NCBI GenBank assembly: GCA_025093555.1
Contig: JAIWNF010000029.1
Span: 434,001-498,000, forward strand
Source: Circinella umbellata
Taxonomy: Eukaryota; Mucoromycota; Mucoromycetes; Mucorales; Lichtheimiaceae
DNA: 64,000 nt
Direction: 5' to 3'
Below, piece after piece: positions 39,254 through 51,155 of the stretch; position 1 is the stretch's first letter; each line of letters begins with the position of its first letter. The notes beneath the pieces were generated by a model. It searched no databases. It worked only from the letters and a program-made list of their open reading frames with translations, and had not been told where the DNA came from. The position numbers and the translations under genes were made by a program.

Positions 39254-39829
39254 CAAAATACTTATTTGCCCCCGGATTTAAGAGTTGGAGTTTTGCTCTT
39301 CCCCCCTCAAAACTACCAATTTTATTAAAGGTCAGGTACAATATAGCTTCGTGTTAGTGCAGGAGAAAAATATTTAAGTCAGAACTACCATAAGAAATAA
39401 AAGAAAACTCTGAAAAAACCAAATGTTCGTAGAATGCCCTTATATATCCGGCACTTAACTCTCCTCCCCCACCTAATTTTTTATTTTCATTAGAGTATAT
39501 AAATAAGAAATAGAAAAAATTGATATCCTTGAAGAAGTTGCTTACACTTAACTTTACTATACAACTTATCTTTCATTCATATAGCTGAATCTGAAAATTT
39601 TAAAAACTAAGGTGGAGGAGGAGAGTTAAGTGCAGGTATATAAGGGCATTCTACTAACACTTGGTTTTTTCAGAGTTTCCTTTTATTTCTTATGGTAGTT
39701 CTGACTTAAATATTTTTCTCCTGCACTAACACGAAGCTATATTGTACCTGACCTTTAATAAAGTTGATAGGTTTGAGGGAGGAAGAGCAAAACCTCAACT
39801 CTTAAATCCGGGAGCAAATAAGTATTTTG
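39254..39829. mobile_element. Foldback element with about 220-bp terminal inverted repeats (MULE-type MITE)
   Basis: Left arm 39254-39475 and right arm 39608-39829 are inverted copies with only about a dozen differences. Both begin, reading inward, CAAAATACTTATTTGC. The roughly 132-bp centre carries no gene. The plus-strand sequence ATAAAACCA(C) lies directly before the left end (39245-39253/4) and directly after the right end (39830-39838/9), giving a 9-10 bp target duplication. Long arms plus a 9-bp duplication are typical of Mutator-like elements. The element codes for nothing and would need a transposase from elsewhere. A transcript through it would form a long double-stranded hairpin. 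Confidence 0.85.
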
Positions 39830-39839
39830 ATAAAACCAC

Positions 39840-41107
39840 CAACAATGATTCCATTTTTTGAATAATGTTCAATTAGCTTTTCTTTTCTTAGTTGTTGGTT
39901 TACAAATTTCTCGTCTGAATATTATAATGAAATGATACCATGAGAAGTAAGGGGCCCATATAATAATATTCGGTCCTTTCATTTCTACGTCATCTTTGTC
40001 CCCTAATTCATTTTACTGGTATACACTACGTTCGTCGGTTGAAAAACAAAGATAAATTTGTGTACAGATATTGGTCTGAGCGATATGTTTCTGTTTTCTT
40101 CCAGTAAACAGGTCGTCTTCCAACTTAAATGGCACATTTTTTTGCATTGTATGAACCACGAGAGTAATTCAAGCATATATCACTACCGCTGATAGATTCA
40201 CTAAAACATTTTTTTCTTTTCATTTTTATTAACTTTCTCTCGTAATTCAAACCTCCAGTGACCTTCCATTCCATGTGGTTTTTGGGAAAGTATAGATACC
40301 TCGTTAATCTCACCCCTTTAGCTTTCACTTTTCAAAAATTCCACAAGCTTTCAGTTCACCAAAAATAGAAGTATACTAAAAAACATTAGTTATAGGGCTT
40401 AGTTAATGGAATGATGTAGGTGATTGATAGTAAGTCGGGTACTTGATATTAGTCATTAATATTAAGAAGGTTACTATAGCTACTGTTCTGAAGTATATTG
40501 GGCTTAGCCATGATACTCTCTTTTATTCTTTAAGTTAAGGCGACGAGGCGCAGGACATCGTTATGCGATTTTACTCAGTTTTCTTTTTAGAACCGAGTTC
40601 TGTTCACGTCTGTATTTAAATATTTTAGATATGATTTCATCTGGGGATAAAGAGATTAATGTTCTTATAATGCAACAGAGTTATTTTGTGTGAAAGGAAA
40701 AAACTATCCTTCTTATTATATTAACTTTTTAATTCGAATCTTATTTCAGGTAAAGTTGAACCCATATTTCGAGTATGATATAATTAATTTGAGGGTACTG
40801 ATGATACTGATGATGATAAAAAAGACAAGATATATTAGAGAGGGGAAACCCCAAAAAGAGAGGTAACTATAGGTAGGTTGGAAGCCATGGTAATTTCTTT
40901 TGGCGTGGCTCTAACATTAGTAAGACAGACTATCATATACATGATTCAACATGATGAGGTTTGTGGTGTAATGTGTCTTCCTAATCCTTTTGATACATAT
41001 AAATAGACTTATGAACAGTATGAAAATACCATAAAAAATGACGTAAGATATTCTCTTATCCTTTATATACTTTTCTCCTCCTTTTTTATTACTTCTCATT
41101 ATCTCGC
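39840..41107. other. Intergenic, no gene recognised
   Basis: The frame at 40125-40328 (minus) has no known motif. A repeated ACTGATGATACTGATGATG stretch lies near 40798-40817. The end is the leader of the TPR/F-box pseudogene. Confidence 0.4.
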
Positions 41108-42678
41108 ATGAGTTCTTCATCACCAGGCATCACAACAGCTACAGCTATACCATTATCTTTTGAAAAAGTTAAGAATGCATATGACTCTGACAATAATAAC
41201 AAAATCATTCAACAAGCAACAGGTATCGAAGGCCATGTAGACCAATTAGAGTTTTTATCAATGCTTGAGCATCGTGCACATGCACTTAGTATGAAAAGTA
41301 ATTTGAAGCTGCTGCACAAGATGCTGAAACCATGATTGAATATGGACCGACTCTTCCTCAAGGCTACCTGTGCTTTGGAAAATTATTGACTATGCAAGGA
41401 AAACAGGCGAGAGCTTCAAAAGTATATCAAGAAGGTTTAGAAAAGGTACCAACGAATGATCCAGCTTATGGACCATTGTTACAAGCCAAAAAAAATGGCT
41501 GATGAAAAAAATAATCATTGTTTTGACTTGGTGAGCGCTCTTCCATTAGAACTAAGGATGCAATTGTAATATTATTGTCAGAAGGAGAAAGCGTAAATTT
41601 ATTTGACGTTTCGACAACATGGTCTCGATGGTTAGAAAATTGCCCAAAGGCATGGAAATATATAAATATTGAAGATAACGATGATGAGGATATTTCTGTT
41701 CCACGAGTGTTACCAAAAGTTGCGAAGCATAGCAAACATCTTGTCATTACAACAACGGCGGAGGAGATATGGCTGAAATATCTTGAACATTTGGAAAATG
41801 GGGATTTTAGGAATCTCGAGTCACTTGAATTCTCAGGTAAATATATAATATATTATGCACTTTAGTAGTAGAGATGACATTTGGATTGTGATGAAATACA
41901 TAAAGTAACTAGTAATGATTTTGCTGCTGACACTATTGTTATTATTAACAGCTTTTATGGGTCCTGAGTTCTCTATAAACTCATTAATGCCATCAATGAA
42001 CGGCTTTTGGAAAACGCGCTACACTTTGACCAAGATCGATCTCACATTTCCTGTATATGAGTCTCCAATAGCAATTACGAATATTCTGTTTTATCTTCCG
42101 TATCTCGAAACGCTTGTAGTCAACACATATTTCGACCTTTCAGATAAAGTTGATGATATGGAACGTTTACAAGAGCCACATCGTTCTTTGGTAGATCTTA
42201 CAATAAATGGATTATACGTACGTGTCCCCTGTTATTCTCAAACCGTTAGCGAAATGGTGTCCGTATGTGAAACGATTAAGGCTTGAAGGTGCACGACAAG
42301 GTACACTCGATATCGTAAGCGATTACTTTCCCAATGTCGAAATGTTGGGGTATAATAATGATTTTTCATTACTAGAATCACACAAAGTATTGAACCAAGA
42401 CTATAACAACAGTGGGCCGATAATCCCGCTTAGCAGCATGAATAATGTGTATACCAAACAGAACGAAGGAAGGGTACATATATTCTACTCCAATGCTTAT
42501 GGGGGCCGACGAGGTGTACCTGACGATGAATGTTCGCGATTTTTGTTGTCGCTTTTACTCTAAAGAAATTATACCTAATAGAAAATTCAAATACCTGAAA
42601 GTCGATGAGCATTGTGATAGAAATATAGATATGTTTAATTTTGATACCTTTGATTTAAAAGAACTATTTATTCCATAG
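41108..42678 (+). pseudogene. TPR / F-box-like / LRR protein (Mucorales-expanded family), multiply frameshifted
   Basis: Fragments in all three frames form one protein. An N-terminal TPR part has FLSMLEHRAHALSMK then, in another frame, DAETMIEYGPTLPQGYLCFG and QARASKVYQEGLEKVP. An F-box-like part follows: DLVSALPLEL, then in another frame VNLFDVSTTWSRWLENCPKA. LRR-like repeats come last, including FYLPYLETLVV, LAKWCPYVKRLRLEGARQG, FPNVEMLGYNNDF and FKYLKVDEHC. Frame changes are seen near 41300, 41490 (after an A run), 41560, 42220 and 42460. One intron (41836 to about 41948) looks preserved. From memory this resembles a Dia2-like TPR/F-box family with many copies in Rhizopus and relatives. 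The last readable codons end at 42678. A functional product is unlikely. Confidence 0.78.
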
Positions 42679-43816
42679 TAATAAAAATGATATTCAAGGG
42701 CTTTTAAAAAATAAACTATGCATATAATACAGCTTTCTTATATTAAACAGTTTTACATCTATCATTACTATAAACATATTGTAACTATACTTCTACATAG
42801 ATGTACTTTTGTAAATAATTTTTAAATAGGGTCTATTGTTTTGTTTTTATTACGTAACAAGTAAAGAAGCAGCCATGTATGTCTCGTTTGTCGTTAGGTT
42901 CGAATATTCTTGTTTATTTACGTATTGACTTATAGGGGTCATCATGAAACACAAGCTTTTGCTACTGGGAAGATGGATTTGAAGAAAATGCTATAGAGAC
43001 AAAAAAAAAACTTATTCCTCTCCCTACTAGTACGCAAAGTGTATTACAATAACGTAGAAAAAAAAAGTTTGAAGTAATTCTTTTTAGAAATCGACTCATA
43101 ATTTCGTTTAACTATTTCTATTTGACTTAATAGATTTTTTTTGGTGTTATTACGTGATGCTGTTTTGGATTAGATAACCCAAAAATCTCTCAGCCCTGAT
43201 TACGTACTTAAAAGAATCCCCCCCCCTGGTTAGTGATTCTGAAACACATTTGAGAAGGAAGGTATCTATTTACTTTGCAAAAAGATCATCGCGCATCCCA
43301 AAAAGAAAAAATATTTGTACGTATTTTGTGTATAAAGTTAAAAAAAAAGGTTTCGGGTAAAGAGTTATTATATTGCGTGTGAAACAAAAAATAAATTTTT
43401 TTAATTGGGTAAAAACCCTATTTTATCCCTTTTTCAGTACCCCTGTTTTTTCTTCTTTTACCCCACTTGAAGATAACAGGAGTGTGAGAGCGGAGACGGA
43501 GGAGTTCTTTCGGGTACTTACATAATCAAAAACTATATTACTTAACCCGCGGCATCGATATTTTTTTTTTAGAAAAATAATCATACTATTTGATTTTTGA
43601 AAGTAAAAAAAAAAGTTGTTTTAATAATAAAAATAACGACAATAAGATGATTGGAATACATAATATATATATATATATATATATTAATAAAGAACAAAGA
43701 ACAATATGATAAAGAGTATATACTATTTAATATAATTGATATATAGAATTAAGTAGATTTTGTTTTATGTATAAAATAAAAAATTATATATTTTTGTAGT
43801 TTTTTCAGTTTAAGTA
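42679..43816. other. Intergenic between pseudogene and zinc-finger gene
   Basis: AT-rich, with short C-runs (43221), an (AT)n tract near 43662-43683 and TACGTA at 42850, 42920, 43202 and 43320. No gene was recognised. Confidence 0.45.
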
Positions 43817-45728
43817 TTATCCAAAGGTGCTAACAACATGAGCAAGTTGAAGTAATCCTCCTCCTTCTGTATTAGATGATCCTCCTCCTCCATTATTATT
43901 ATTATCATTATTGTCTCTATCACCCTTATTCTTTGCGCCACTTTGTGAATCATTCTCTCGAACCGCGGAATTGAATCGATGAAGTTCCTGATCCTTTACC
44001 GGGGGATGTAATAATGTAAAAGGAAAAGGTGGACCCTGACCGGCAGGATTCTCCGCATTCGATAACAGGGTCAATGGTCGATGTTGATAAAAGACAGCTG
44101 TTGTTTGTTGTTGTTGTTGTTGATGTTGTGATGGTGATGATAGATTTAATGCTGGTGATCTCTGTTGTTTATTTAACGTTGCCGTCCGTGTAACCGCAGG
44201 ATTTTTATTTTCACCAAATCTTGACCTTGTCATTGATGGAGATAAAGATGAAGAGGAGGTTAATGTATCATTCGTTGTAGTTGTTGTAGTGGTATTATTA
44301 TGATTATTCATATCACTGTTATTATTATTGTTATTCTTTGTGGCAGGATGATGTTGCTGACTCAAAGGGCTTGGTATAGTTGTTGAAGAAGTAGCATTTG
44401 TGGCTGTTATATTAGCAGTAGGAATAGGAGGGGTTGAAGATGGGGATGATGGTGAACTATTGTTGGTTGTATGTGTATTCGATGTAGATAATGAAGTAGA
44501 ACGCTGTTCATCTTGCTGCCGTTGTTGTTGTGTATAACGTGTAGGAGAGAACCGTTCAGTCCTTGCAGAGGGAGATAATAATGATTGATGATAATTATTT
44601 AAATGTTGATCAATTGTTAATGGTGGCTCAACACCAAATGGATCGGATCGAATACGATGATGAGCATGTAAACGTGGTCGTGGACGAGCTTCTTCTGCTG
44701 CTTGAGCTGCTGCTGCTGCTTTATTTCGTTGGGATCGTCTTGATTTGGGTGACATATGAGTTCGATAATGTTGCATCATATTATCTTGTCGAGAGAATCG
44801 TGATTGACAGCCTGGAAATAGACATGGGAAGTTCTTTTCACCTGTATGAATACGATTATGTCGAGCAAGATGACCACTATTATATTATATAAGATTACAC
44901 AAATAAAAAAAAATACTTTTTAGTTTTTTGGCCCTCTTTTTTTTCCACTACCGATTTGTTAATAGACCCTTTTTTATAAAGATTTTTCTGTTCTTACTAA
45001 TTCTTTCAAACCATCCCCTCGCCTCCTTTTTTTTAATATCTTTAATCCAGAATAGATTATATATATATTCATATATATTACCTTGTTGTAAAACTTTTAT
45101 TACAACCTGGTTCAGTACAATGATATTTACGACGACCATTCGTTGTTTTTTGTTGTTGTTGTTGTTGTTGTACAGGCTGTGGAGTTAGTTGTTGTTGCTG
45201 TTGAGTGACTTGTGATGGTGGTGATTGTGATTGTGAATGAGATTGTGAGAATTGTGATGGTGGCTGTAACGATTGTTGTTGTGCCGGTGGTGGTTGTGAA
45301 TGATGCGGAGAAGGATTCCAAGATGTTGACGAATGATCCTGTCCATTGTTATTATTATTATTATTTTCACGGTTACTGTTTTCGTCCAAAGAAGAGGAAC
45401 TCGAAGAAGAAGGTGAATAAGAAGTAGAAGGTGATGCTGCATTATTATATGATGAATAAGGTGCCGGAGGTGGATGATTATGATGATTATTATTACTACT
45501 GTCCCTAGAAGAAGAAGAAGATGGTGGTGGTGTTGGTTCATAATCCATTGGTTGAGGTATGTACAATGGCTGTCTTGAAGAAGATGTTGAACCTGTTGAT
45601 ACAGCTGCAACAGCCGCTGCTGCTGCTGCTGCTGCTCCATCATTTAATAAACTTATTTGCCGTCCGGATGAATCGATAACTGACAATGGAGAATCCTTAG
45701 AACATCCTTGTGAGTCATCATGTTGCAT
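43817..45728 (-). CDS. C2H2 zinc-finger transcription factor, Nrg1-like
   Basis: Two exons, 45728-45082 and 44876-43817, give 568 aa. Splicing completes two adjacent C2H2 fingers: C204/C209/H222/H226 (YHCTEPGCNKSFTT, SGHLARHNRIHTGEK) and C234/C239/H252/H256 (PCLFPGCQSRFSRQDNMMQH). FTTSGHLARHNRIHTGEK followed by RFSRxDNxxQHYRTH is the hallmark of the yeast Nrg1/Nrg2 repressors, which silence glucose-repressed and stress genes. The intron splits the first finger after FTT. The rest is low complexity: Ala, Ser, Pro, Gln and Asn runs before the fingers, a basic block RSQRNK just after, and Asn/Thr/Ser-rich DNA after that. Targets in this species are unknown. Confidence 0.85.
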
Positions 45729-46070
45729 TTTTCCTTTATATTTACTTAAGAAGATAATATGTATAAGCCGAAAAAAAAAAGAGAAAGAGAAAAAAAAAAT
45801 TAGAAAGGGAGGAAAGAGAAACCAAAAAAATTAAAAAAAAAAGGGTTCCGATTTTAAACACGAGAAGGGTAAAAAGAGGGTGCTGTTGTTCTATATGTGT
45901 GAGTGCGCAGATGCAAAAAATAAAAATAAAAGAAAGACCAATAGAATTGGAGCGGATAAACTTGGGATTTTAGACAACAACACAGCCCTTTTTTTTTTCT
46001 TTTTGTTGTTTTGTGACGTACCATATATAAACCATTTGTTTGAAGTTTCACTTGCAAAAAAAAGAAAAAT
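45729..46070. promoter_or_regulatory. Shared divergent promoter (zinc-finger gene / mL57)
   Basis: 342 bp lie between the two start codons, purine-rich on the zinc-finger side (AAAGAGAAAGAG) with several A/T runs. Both promoters must lie here. No specific site was identified with confidence. Confidence 0.45.
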
Positions 46071-46882
46071 ATGTTAAGAACAGTATTAGGTATATCAATC
46101 GATCGATTCATAATTAAAAAAAAAAAGAACAGATATATATTATTTTCACAGCTGTTTTTACTCATTATTACATATTATAATATTAAATTATAATTATTAC
46201 TATTATTTATTTTTCTATTTTATTTTGAAGGACGACGGTCATTTCACACCACCATTATCAACAGAGTTGAAAAAGCAGCATCACCTGAATTTAACGTAGA
46301 ATCAGCTAGTCAACGACTTGGTGTTTCTTTTACCACACCTAATATTTTGCAACGTGCTTTAACACATAAATCATTCAAGCATGCTAATGAACCTACCAAT
46401 GAGCGCCTTGAAGCTCTTGGTGGACGCGTGATTAGTTTATTTGCAGCAGAAAAAGCTTTCCAAAATAATGCTATCGATATTGCTGAAGAAGTAAATGAAA
46501 AAATCAACGCAACTCAATTGGCTAGTGTATTTGATACTTTGAATTTAGAATCTGGATTACAATATCATTTGGTAAGAAAGAAAGAAAGAGAGAGAGGGAG
46601 AGAATGATATATTTATGGTTTATTGCCCTGACAACCTTATTGTTGTCTGGTTACAATGATCTCTTTATTTACCATGGTAATAATTTTAAAAATAAACAGA
46701 GGGATGGAGTATCATCCAACGTCAAGGCAAATGCTTATAAAGCCGTTGTTGGTGCTATATATCATGACAAGGTAAAACATACAAATACATACATTTTGAC
46801 TCAAAAAAAAAATATTAATAAAAAGCAATTGTTTATATAGGGTTTCTCAGCTGCGCGTGAATTTGTACAAAAACATTTGTAA
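46071..46882 (+). CDS. Mitochondrial large-subunit ribosomal protein mL57 (RNase III-fold)
   Basis: Four exons, 46071-46089, 46231-46571, 46700-46771 and 46841-46882, splice in frame to 157 aa. The first coding exon is only 19 nt (MLRTVL plus one base) and completes an N terminus rich in Arg/Ser/Thr (MLRTVLGRRSFHTT), a good mitochondrial presequence. The body has LQRALTHKSFKH, NERLEALGGRVI and KANAYKAVVGAIY, the remnant of the ribonuclease III fold seen in mL57 (yeast Mrpl15). Catalytic acidic residues of true RNase III are not conserved (LGGRV where enzymes have LGDxV), so a structural role in the mitoribosome is expected. It is shorter than the yeast protein. Confidence 0.82.
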
Positions 46883-47085
46883 ACCAAATATCATCACTCA
46901 AAAGGCTCCCATTTATTTTCTCTTATATACAAGCATCCCATAACATTTTCCTTTGTTTTTTATTTCTTTTTAAAACCAACCCCGCATCCTTTCAAGATGA
47001 GCAAAACAAAACAAAAAGTATAAAATTTGTAATATATATAAATATATAAAATTGTAAAGAAAGAAAAAAAAAGCTTTTTTTTTAA

Positions 47086-48171
47086 TCAGTGAATTGATGT
47101 TTCAAGTTTTCGAGAATCTACAGTAGAGGAAGGAGGTGGAGTAGGTGGAGGTGGTGGAGATGTAGAGGATGATTGAGTATTAGAATCAAAATGGGATGGA
47201 ATAGGTGGACGATGACGGGAACGAAGAACACTAATTAAATCATCAAGAACGCGTCCTTGTTCTGCTCCAGGTAATTGAGGTGGTTCCTGTTGTTGTGATT
47301 GAGTATCTTCATGCATATATGACTTGTTGGGTCGTTCACTCGATAGCCTTAATGGTAATGAAGTCCTAATACTTGATGATGGTGGCGGTAAAGTAGGTGG
47401 TGAAGAATATGGATGATGACGATACCTTGATGCTGAATGATGTGACGAAATAGGTGTAGGTCTTGTAGGAGTCTGTGAAGGAGGACTTGATGTAGATAAT
47501 GGTGGAGATGCTGCTCTTAATGGAGACGAAGGACGTCTTTGTGAATGATGAGAGTGATGGTGTTGTGGAAGTGGATGTTGTAATGTAGCTGATGGTGGTG
47601 GTAATAATGATGGATGTTGTGGTGGTGAAGCCGATAATTCACGATGATGTTGGTTAGGTCTTGTCCATAAAGTACTGCTGCTACTACTGATACTACCATT
47701 ATTATTGGTTGTTTTAGCAGGGACATTTATATCCATATTTGTAGATGTATTTTTATGATTACTGTGATCATCATTAGTGTTATTATTATTGATAGCTGCA
47801 GAAATAGAATGATGCGAGGAAGGAGAAGGTGTAGTGGTAGTGGTAGTAGTATTTGATGTAGCAGTAGTAGTAGTAGGTTGTTGTTGTGAAATGGATGGAC
47901 GATGTTCTAACTCCCAAACACGTTGTCGTAAACGTTCATTTTCATCTTCTAATTTATCAACTCGTTCTTGCAACCCTTGCATATCCCTCACTTTGGTCTC
48001 TAGCTCCTTAACATAACGTTCTTTACGTTGACGAAAAGCGCGCTGTGCCGCACGATTTTGTTCTGCTCGCCGACTATCAATAACACCTTTACGTCGTTGA
48101 CTTGCTGAACCACCTGCTGAATCATAAGGTTCCGGTGATTTTATATCGCTTCCGTCTGAATTGTTACTCAT
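47086..48171 (-). CDS. AP-1-type bZIP transcription factor without cysteines
   Basis: Single exon, 361 aa. Residues about 25-90 form a bZIP: basic region RRAEQNRAAQRAFRQRKERY (N-x-x-A-A-Q-x-A-F-R signature of fungal AP-1/Yap factors) followed by a leucine/valine heptad coiled coil VKELETKVRDMQGLQERVDK and on to RVWELE. The remaining 270 residues are Ser/Pro/His/Asn-rich low complexity. There is no cysteine anywhere in the protein, so the redox-sensing cysteine domains of Yap1/Pap1 are absent. No Hap4-like or CCAAT-complex-binding segment was seen before the basic region. It may recognise TTACGTAA or TGACTCA sites. An AP-1 palindrome lies about 390 bp upstream. It faces mL57 tail to tail with 203 bp between stops. 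Confidence 0.88.
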   Translation of the reverse strand: MSNNSDGSDIKSPEPYDSAGGSASQRRKGVIDSRRAEQNRAAQRAFRQRKERYVKELETKVRDMQGLQERVDKLEDENERLRQRVWELEHRPSISQQQPTTTTATSNTTTTTTTPSPSSHHSISAAINNNNTNDDHSNHKNTSTNMDINVPAKTTNNNGSISSSSSTLWTRPNQHHRELSASPPQHPSLLPPPSATLQHPLPQHHHSHHSQRRPSSPLRAASPPLSTSSPPSQTPTRPTPISSHHSASRYRHHPYSSPPTLPPPSSSIRTSLPLRLSSERPNKSYMHEDTQSQQQEPPQLPGAEQGRVLDDLISVLRSRHRPPIPSHFDSNTQSSSTSPPPPPTPPPSSTVDSRKLETSIH

Positions 48172-48563
48172 TTTCTTTTTTTTTTAATTGATTATATATA
48201 AGAAAAAAAGAGAGAGAGAGAGAAAGAGAGAGAGAGCTCCAATATAAAAAAAAAGAAATAGAAATAGAGAGAAAGAGGAAATAAAAATAAAATAATAAAG
48301 TTTTGTCTTTTTTTTTTTTAAGTTTCTGAAAATTCCTAATTATTAATAATTCAAAAGGAATGAAAGAAAGAAATAAATATAATATTTAAAGTTTTTTTTT
48401 TTTTTTGTTATTTTTTTTGGTTCTCTTTCGTTGTTATTATAGGAGAAGAAAGTAAGAAAAATAATAATAATAATAAAAAAAAAGAGAAGTCGTCAAGTAA
48501 AAAGAAGGAAAGTGAAAAAAAATAATAATAATAATACGTTTCATGAAAGGGTCCAGCATGTTA
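48172..48563. other. Purine-rich leader of the bZIP gene
   Basis: Long GA-rich and A/T-run sequence just upstream of the ATG (GAGAGAGAGAG near 48213, T-runs near 48391). It probably includes the 5' untranslated region. Confidence 0.4.
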
Positions 48564-48576
48564 GGCTGACTCAGCC
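48564..48576. promoter_or_regulatory. AP-1/MARE-like palindrome GGCTGACTCAGCC overlapping a CCAAT box
   Basis: A 13-bp perfect palindrome containing TGACTCA lies 393 bp upstream of the bZIP start codon. It overlaps CCAAT at 48575-48579. TGACTCA is bound by Gcn4/AP-1 class bZIP dimers, so autoregulation is plausible. Inference only. Confidence 0.5.
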
Positions 48577-48579
48577 AAT

Positions 48580-51153
48580 TAGCGAACGTGTTGCCAGCTT
48601 AGGAAAGGGTACCGAGGTGGAAGGGGTGAATACAGCAATAATCCTTGATGAAAAGGTTCTAAACTCATTCACACACTTTTTTTTTTAATCTATCACATAC
48701 ATTATGTATATACATATAACTCTCACACTACTCTACACTATACTATACTATACTACACACCACCTAACATTTTATCGATTTAAAAAAGAAAAACAAGGGG
48801 GAGAATTTCTTCTTCTCTCTTCTCTCTCTTCTCTCCTTATAAACATAACAACATTTTAAAATACCTTAACAAATAATTAAACCCGACACTAACTTTCTTT
48901 TTTCTACAAAAAACCAAATGTTCGGAATTGTCCCAGTATCTTCTTTTTACATAAGATTCTATTGAGACAGAATATGCCGATTACGTAATGTTTAAAAATC
49001 ATTGACTTATCTTTTACCGTCGGGGGGTCAATCATATGAAAAAAAGTGGGCTCTTCAGTAAAAAAAAATTATTAATTTCTTTCTCTTTTTTTTATAATTT
49101 CAATTGATTATAGTAGTAGACATTTGATTCTATATTCATTTAATAGTAATATTATTAATAATCAATGATAAGTAATAATAAAATCACAACATCTATTGCT
49201 AATATGGTAATCAAGAAGAAATCAAATCAATGAATGAATGTGACAAGTTAAAACACAAAAATTGTACTACATGTGTTCATATTCTTAATGTAGTTTTTTC
49301 ATTGTAGTGCAAAAAGATATCGAACAAAATCACATAAGCCAATAAGATCTTACTTGATTCCGTTGTGAACATCTTTATTATTAATAAATGGTAAATATTA
49401 TGCCGATTACTGAAAAACATCAAAATAAAAAGTATTCTTTGATAAAGTGCTTATTAAGCATTTAAACAATAAAAGATTATAACATAATCTAGTATTTGAT
49501 AAATGTAAATCATTGATTATTTGTTCTTTAAAGCCTTTTAACTTAAACCCCCCTCCCACGTTACTCACTTCTCTTTAATAATTGTATATATAGATGGATG
49601 GAACACAAAAGTGTGTGTAATAAGGAGAGAAAGGAACGCCTCCATAATCATATTTTACTACTATATTTTTAATTTCTTGTTATCTTTTCATTATTAATAA
49701 CATAATAGGAGAAGTTCATTTTGTATTAACAGTGTATCCTATAATGAATATGTGCTGATATTATTACCAAAATCGTACTCAAGATCCGGGAACTAAACTC
49801 CTTTTAAAAGAAGAAGAGGGGGGGGAAATCTCATTTAGTGTGTAAAATGTTCATACGTATACGTAATATTACTTTCTCGTTTTTTTTCTTTCTTTCTTTT
49901 AGAGTTTGGTAATAAAAGTCAACATAAAAAAAACACTTCTTGTCTATTTTATTTTCTGTAAAAAAAAAAACATGGGTTAGTGTATGCTATGTGGCTGGAA
50001 TTTACACATGCAACAAAAAACAAAAAAGAACAATTTTTTTTTATCTCATTACATAATAAAAATATCCTCTGATTTTTTTTTGACTAAAAAAAAAAGAAAT
50101 GAAATATCAAATGGGATTCTTTTGGTGGTAATTTTTATTAATCGATTTTTCACTTATCGATTAAACAAACAACTATCTTACTTCGGACATGTTTATCGAA
50201 AAAAGAAAAACATCAAAAATAAGGCTAAATAGAAACGATAGATTTTTAAGTCAAAGAAAATATCTTTACCCCGCCCCCACCCCTCTCCCACCCCTTTATT
50301 CTTTTTCTTGGTTCCTGTCAATTAGGATTGGTGATTACATCCTTGCGGCGACCCATTATTTACTATACAAACTATCGGAGCTATACCATTAACCATTTAC
50401 TAGTGATATACATATATATATATAAAGTCATGGTAAAACATGTTGTAATTTACTACTTTATCTCCTGAAAAAATAAAAGCCTGTTATTAATCCCGACCAC
50501 AAAATAAAATGCAGGAACCGAAAATGATGATAGATATCGTGACAACATGGTAATAGGAATTGTTACTAAACTTTTCATAATAAACGATAATAACTCATTT
50601 TAAGGTATATATGTAAATTGAATGCTACTAGGAATCCGCGGTAGTATTACTATTAAAGTCTTTTTTTGTTCAACTTTATTCCAATTCTTACATAATAAAA
50701 TAGTAGTCTTTTCCCTAGGTGGCACAACACTTGAAAATCACCTTGTTTTTGTAATCGTTTTACATAATACCGCCCTTTAATTAACCTGAGAAATACCCTT
50801 TATTAAGTAAGCTGAACGAAATTGGCTGTTCTTTTCAACAAATAGATACGTATAAAAAAAACATGTGTCACATAGCTGCATCGATTAAAAACTGTTGATG
50901 TGTAACAATGTTACTACGTATATCTTATATTTCTGTAACAGTTTATTTTATTTATTTTTTTGCTCTTAAAATTTTTTATACCAATATGCAATAATAATAA
51001 CAATAATAATAATAATAGCCATAGTTCCTCATCAAAAACAAGGCAAATATCAAATTTATCCAAATTAGAGATACAATCACTATCCTTTTATTGATTGTAT
51101 TGTATAAAAGAGTAAATCGTTAACTCAAAGACAATTCCTTATAAAAACTTATG
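48580..51153. other. Gene-free interval
   Basis: AT-rich. Frames at 49984-50232 and 50189-50392 (plus) are Lys/Asn/Phe-rich and overlap each other, with no recognised motif. A TATATATA-like site is near 49585 and a CCCCACCCCTCTCCCACCCC stretch near 50276. No gene was called. Confidence 0.4.
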
Positions 51154-51155
51154 TA

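Noticed and set aside
39027..39357. Frames on both strands across the left arm of the foldback element
   Set aside because: They run from flanking DNA into the terminal repeat and show no protein-like conservation; explained by the element insertion.
44563..45834. Plus-strand Leu/Val/Ala-rich frames opposite the zinc-finger gene
   Set aside because: Shadows created by the low-complexity triplet repeats of the minus-strand gene.
47086..48171. Calling the bZIP protein HapX or Yap1
   Set aside because: No CCAAT-complex-binding segment before the basic region and no cysteine-rich domains. Only the AP-1-type bZIP class is supported.
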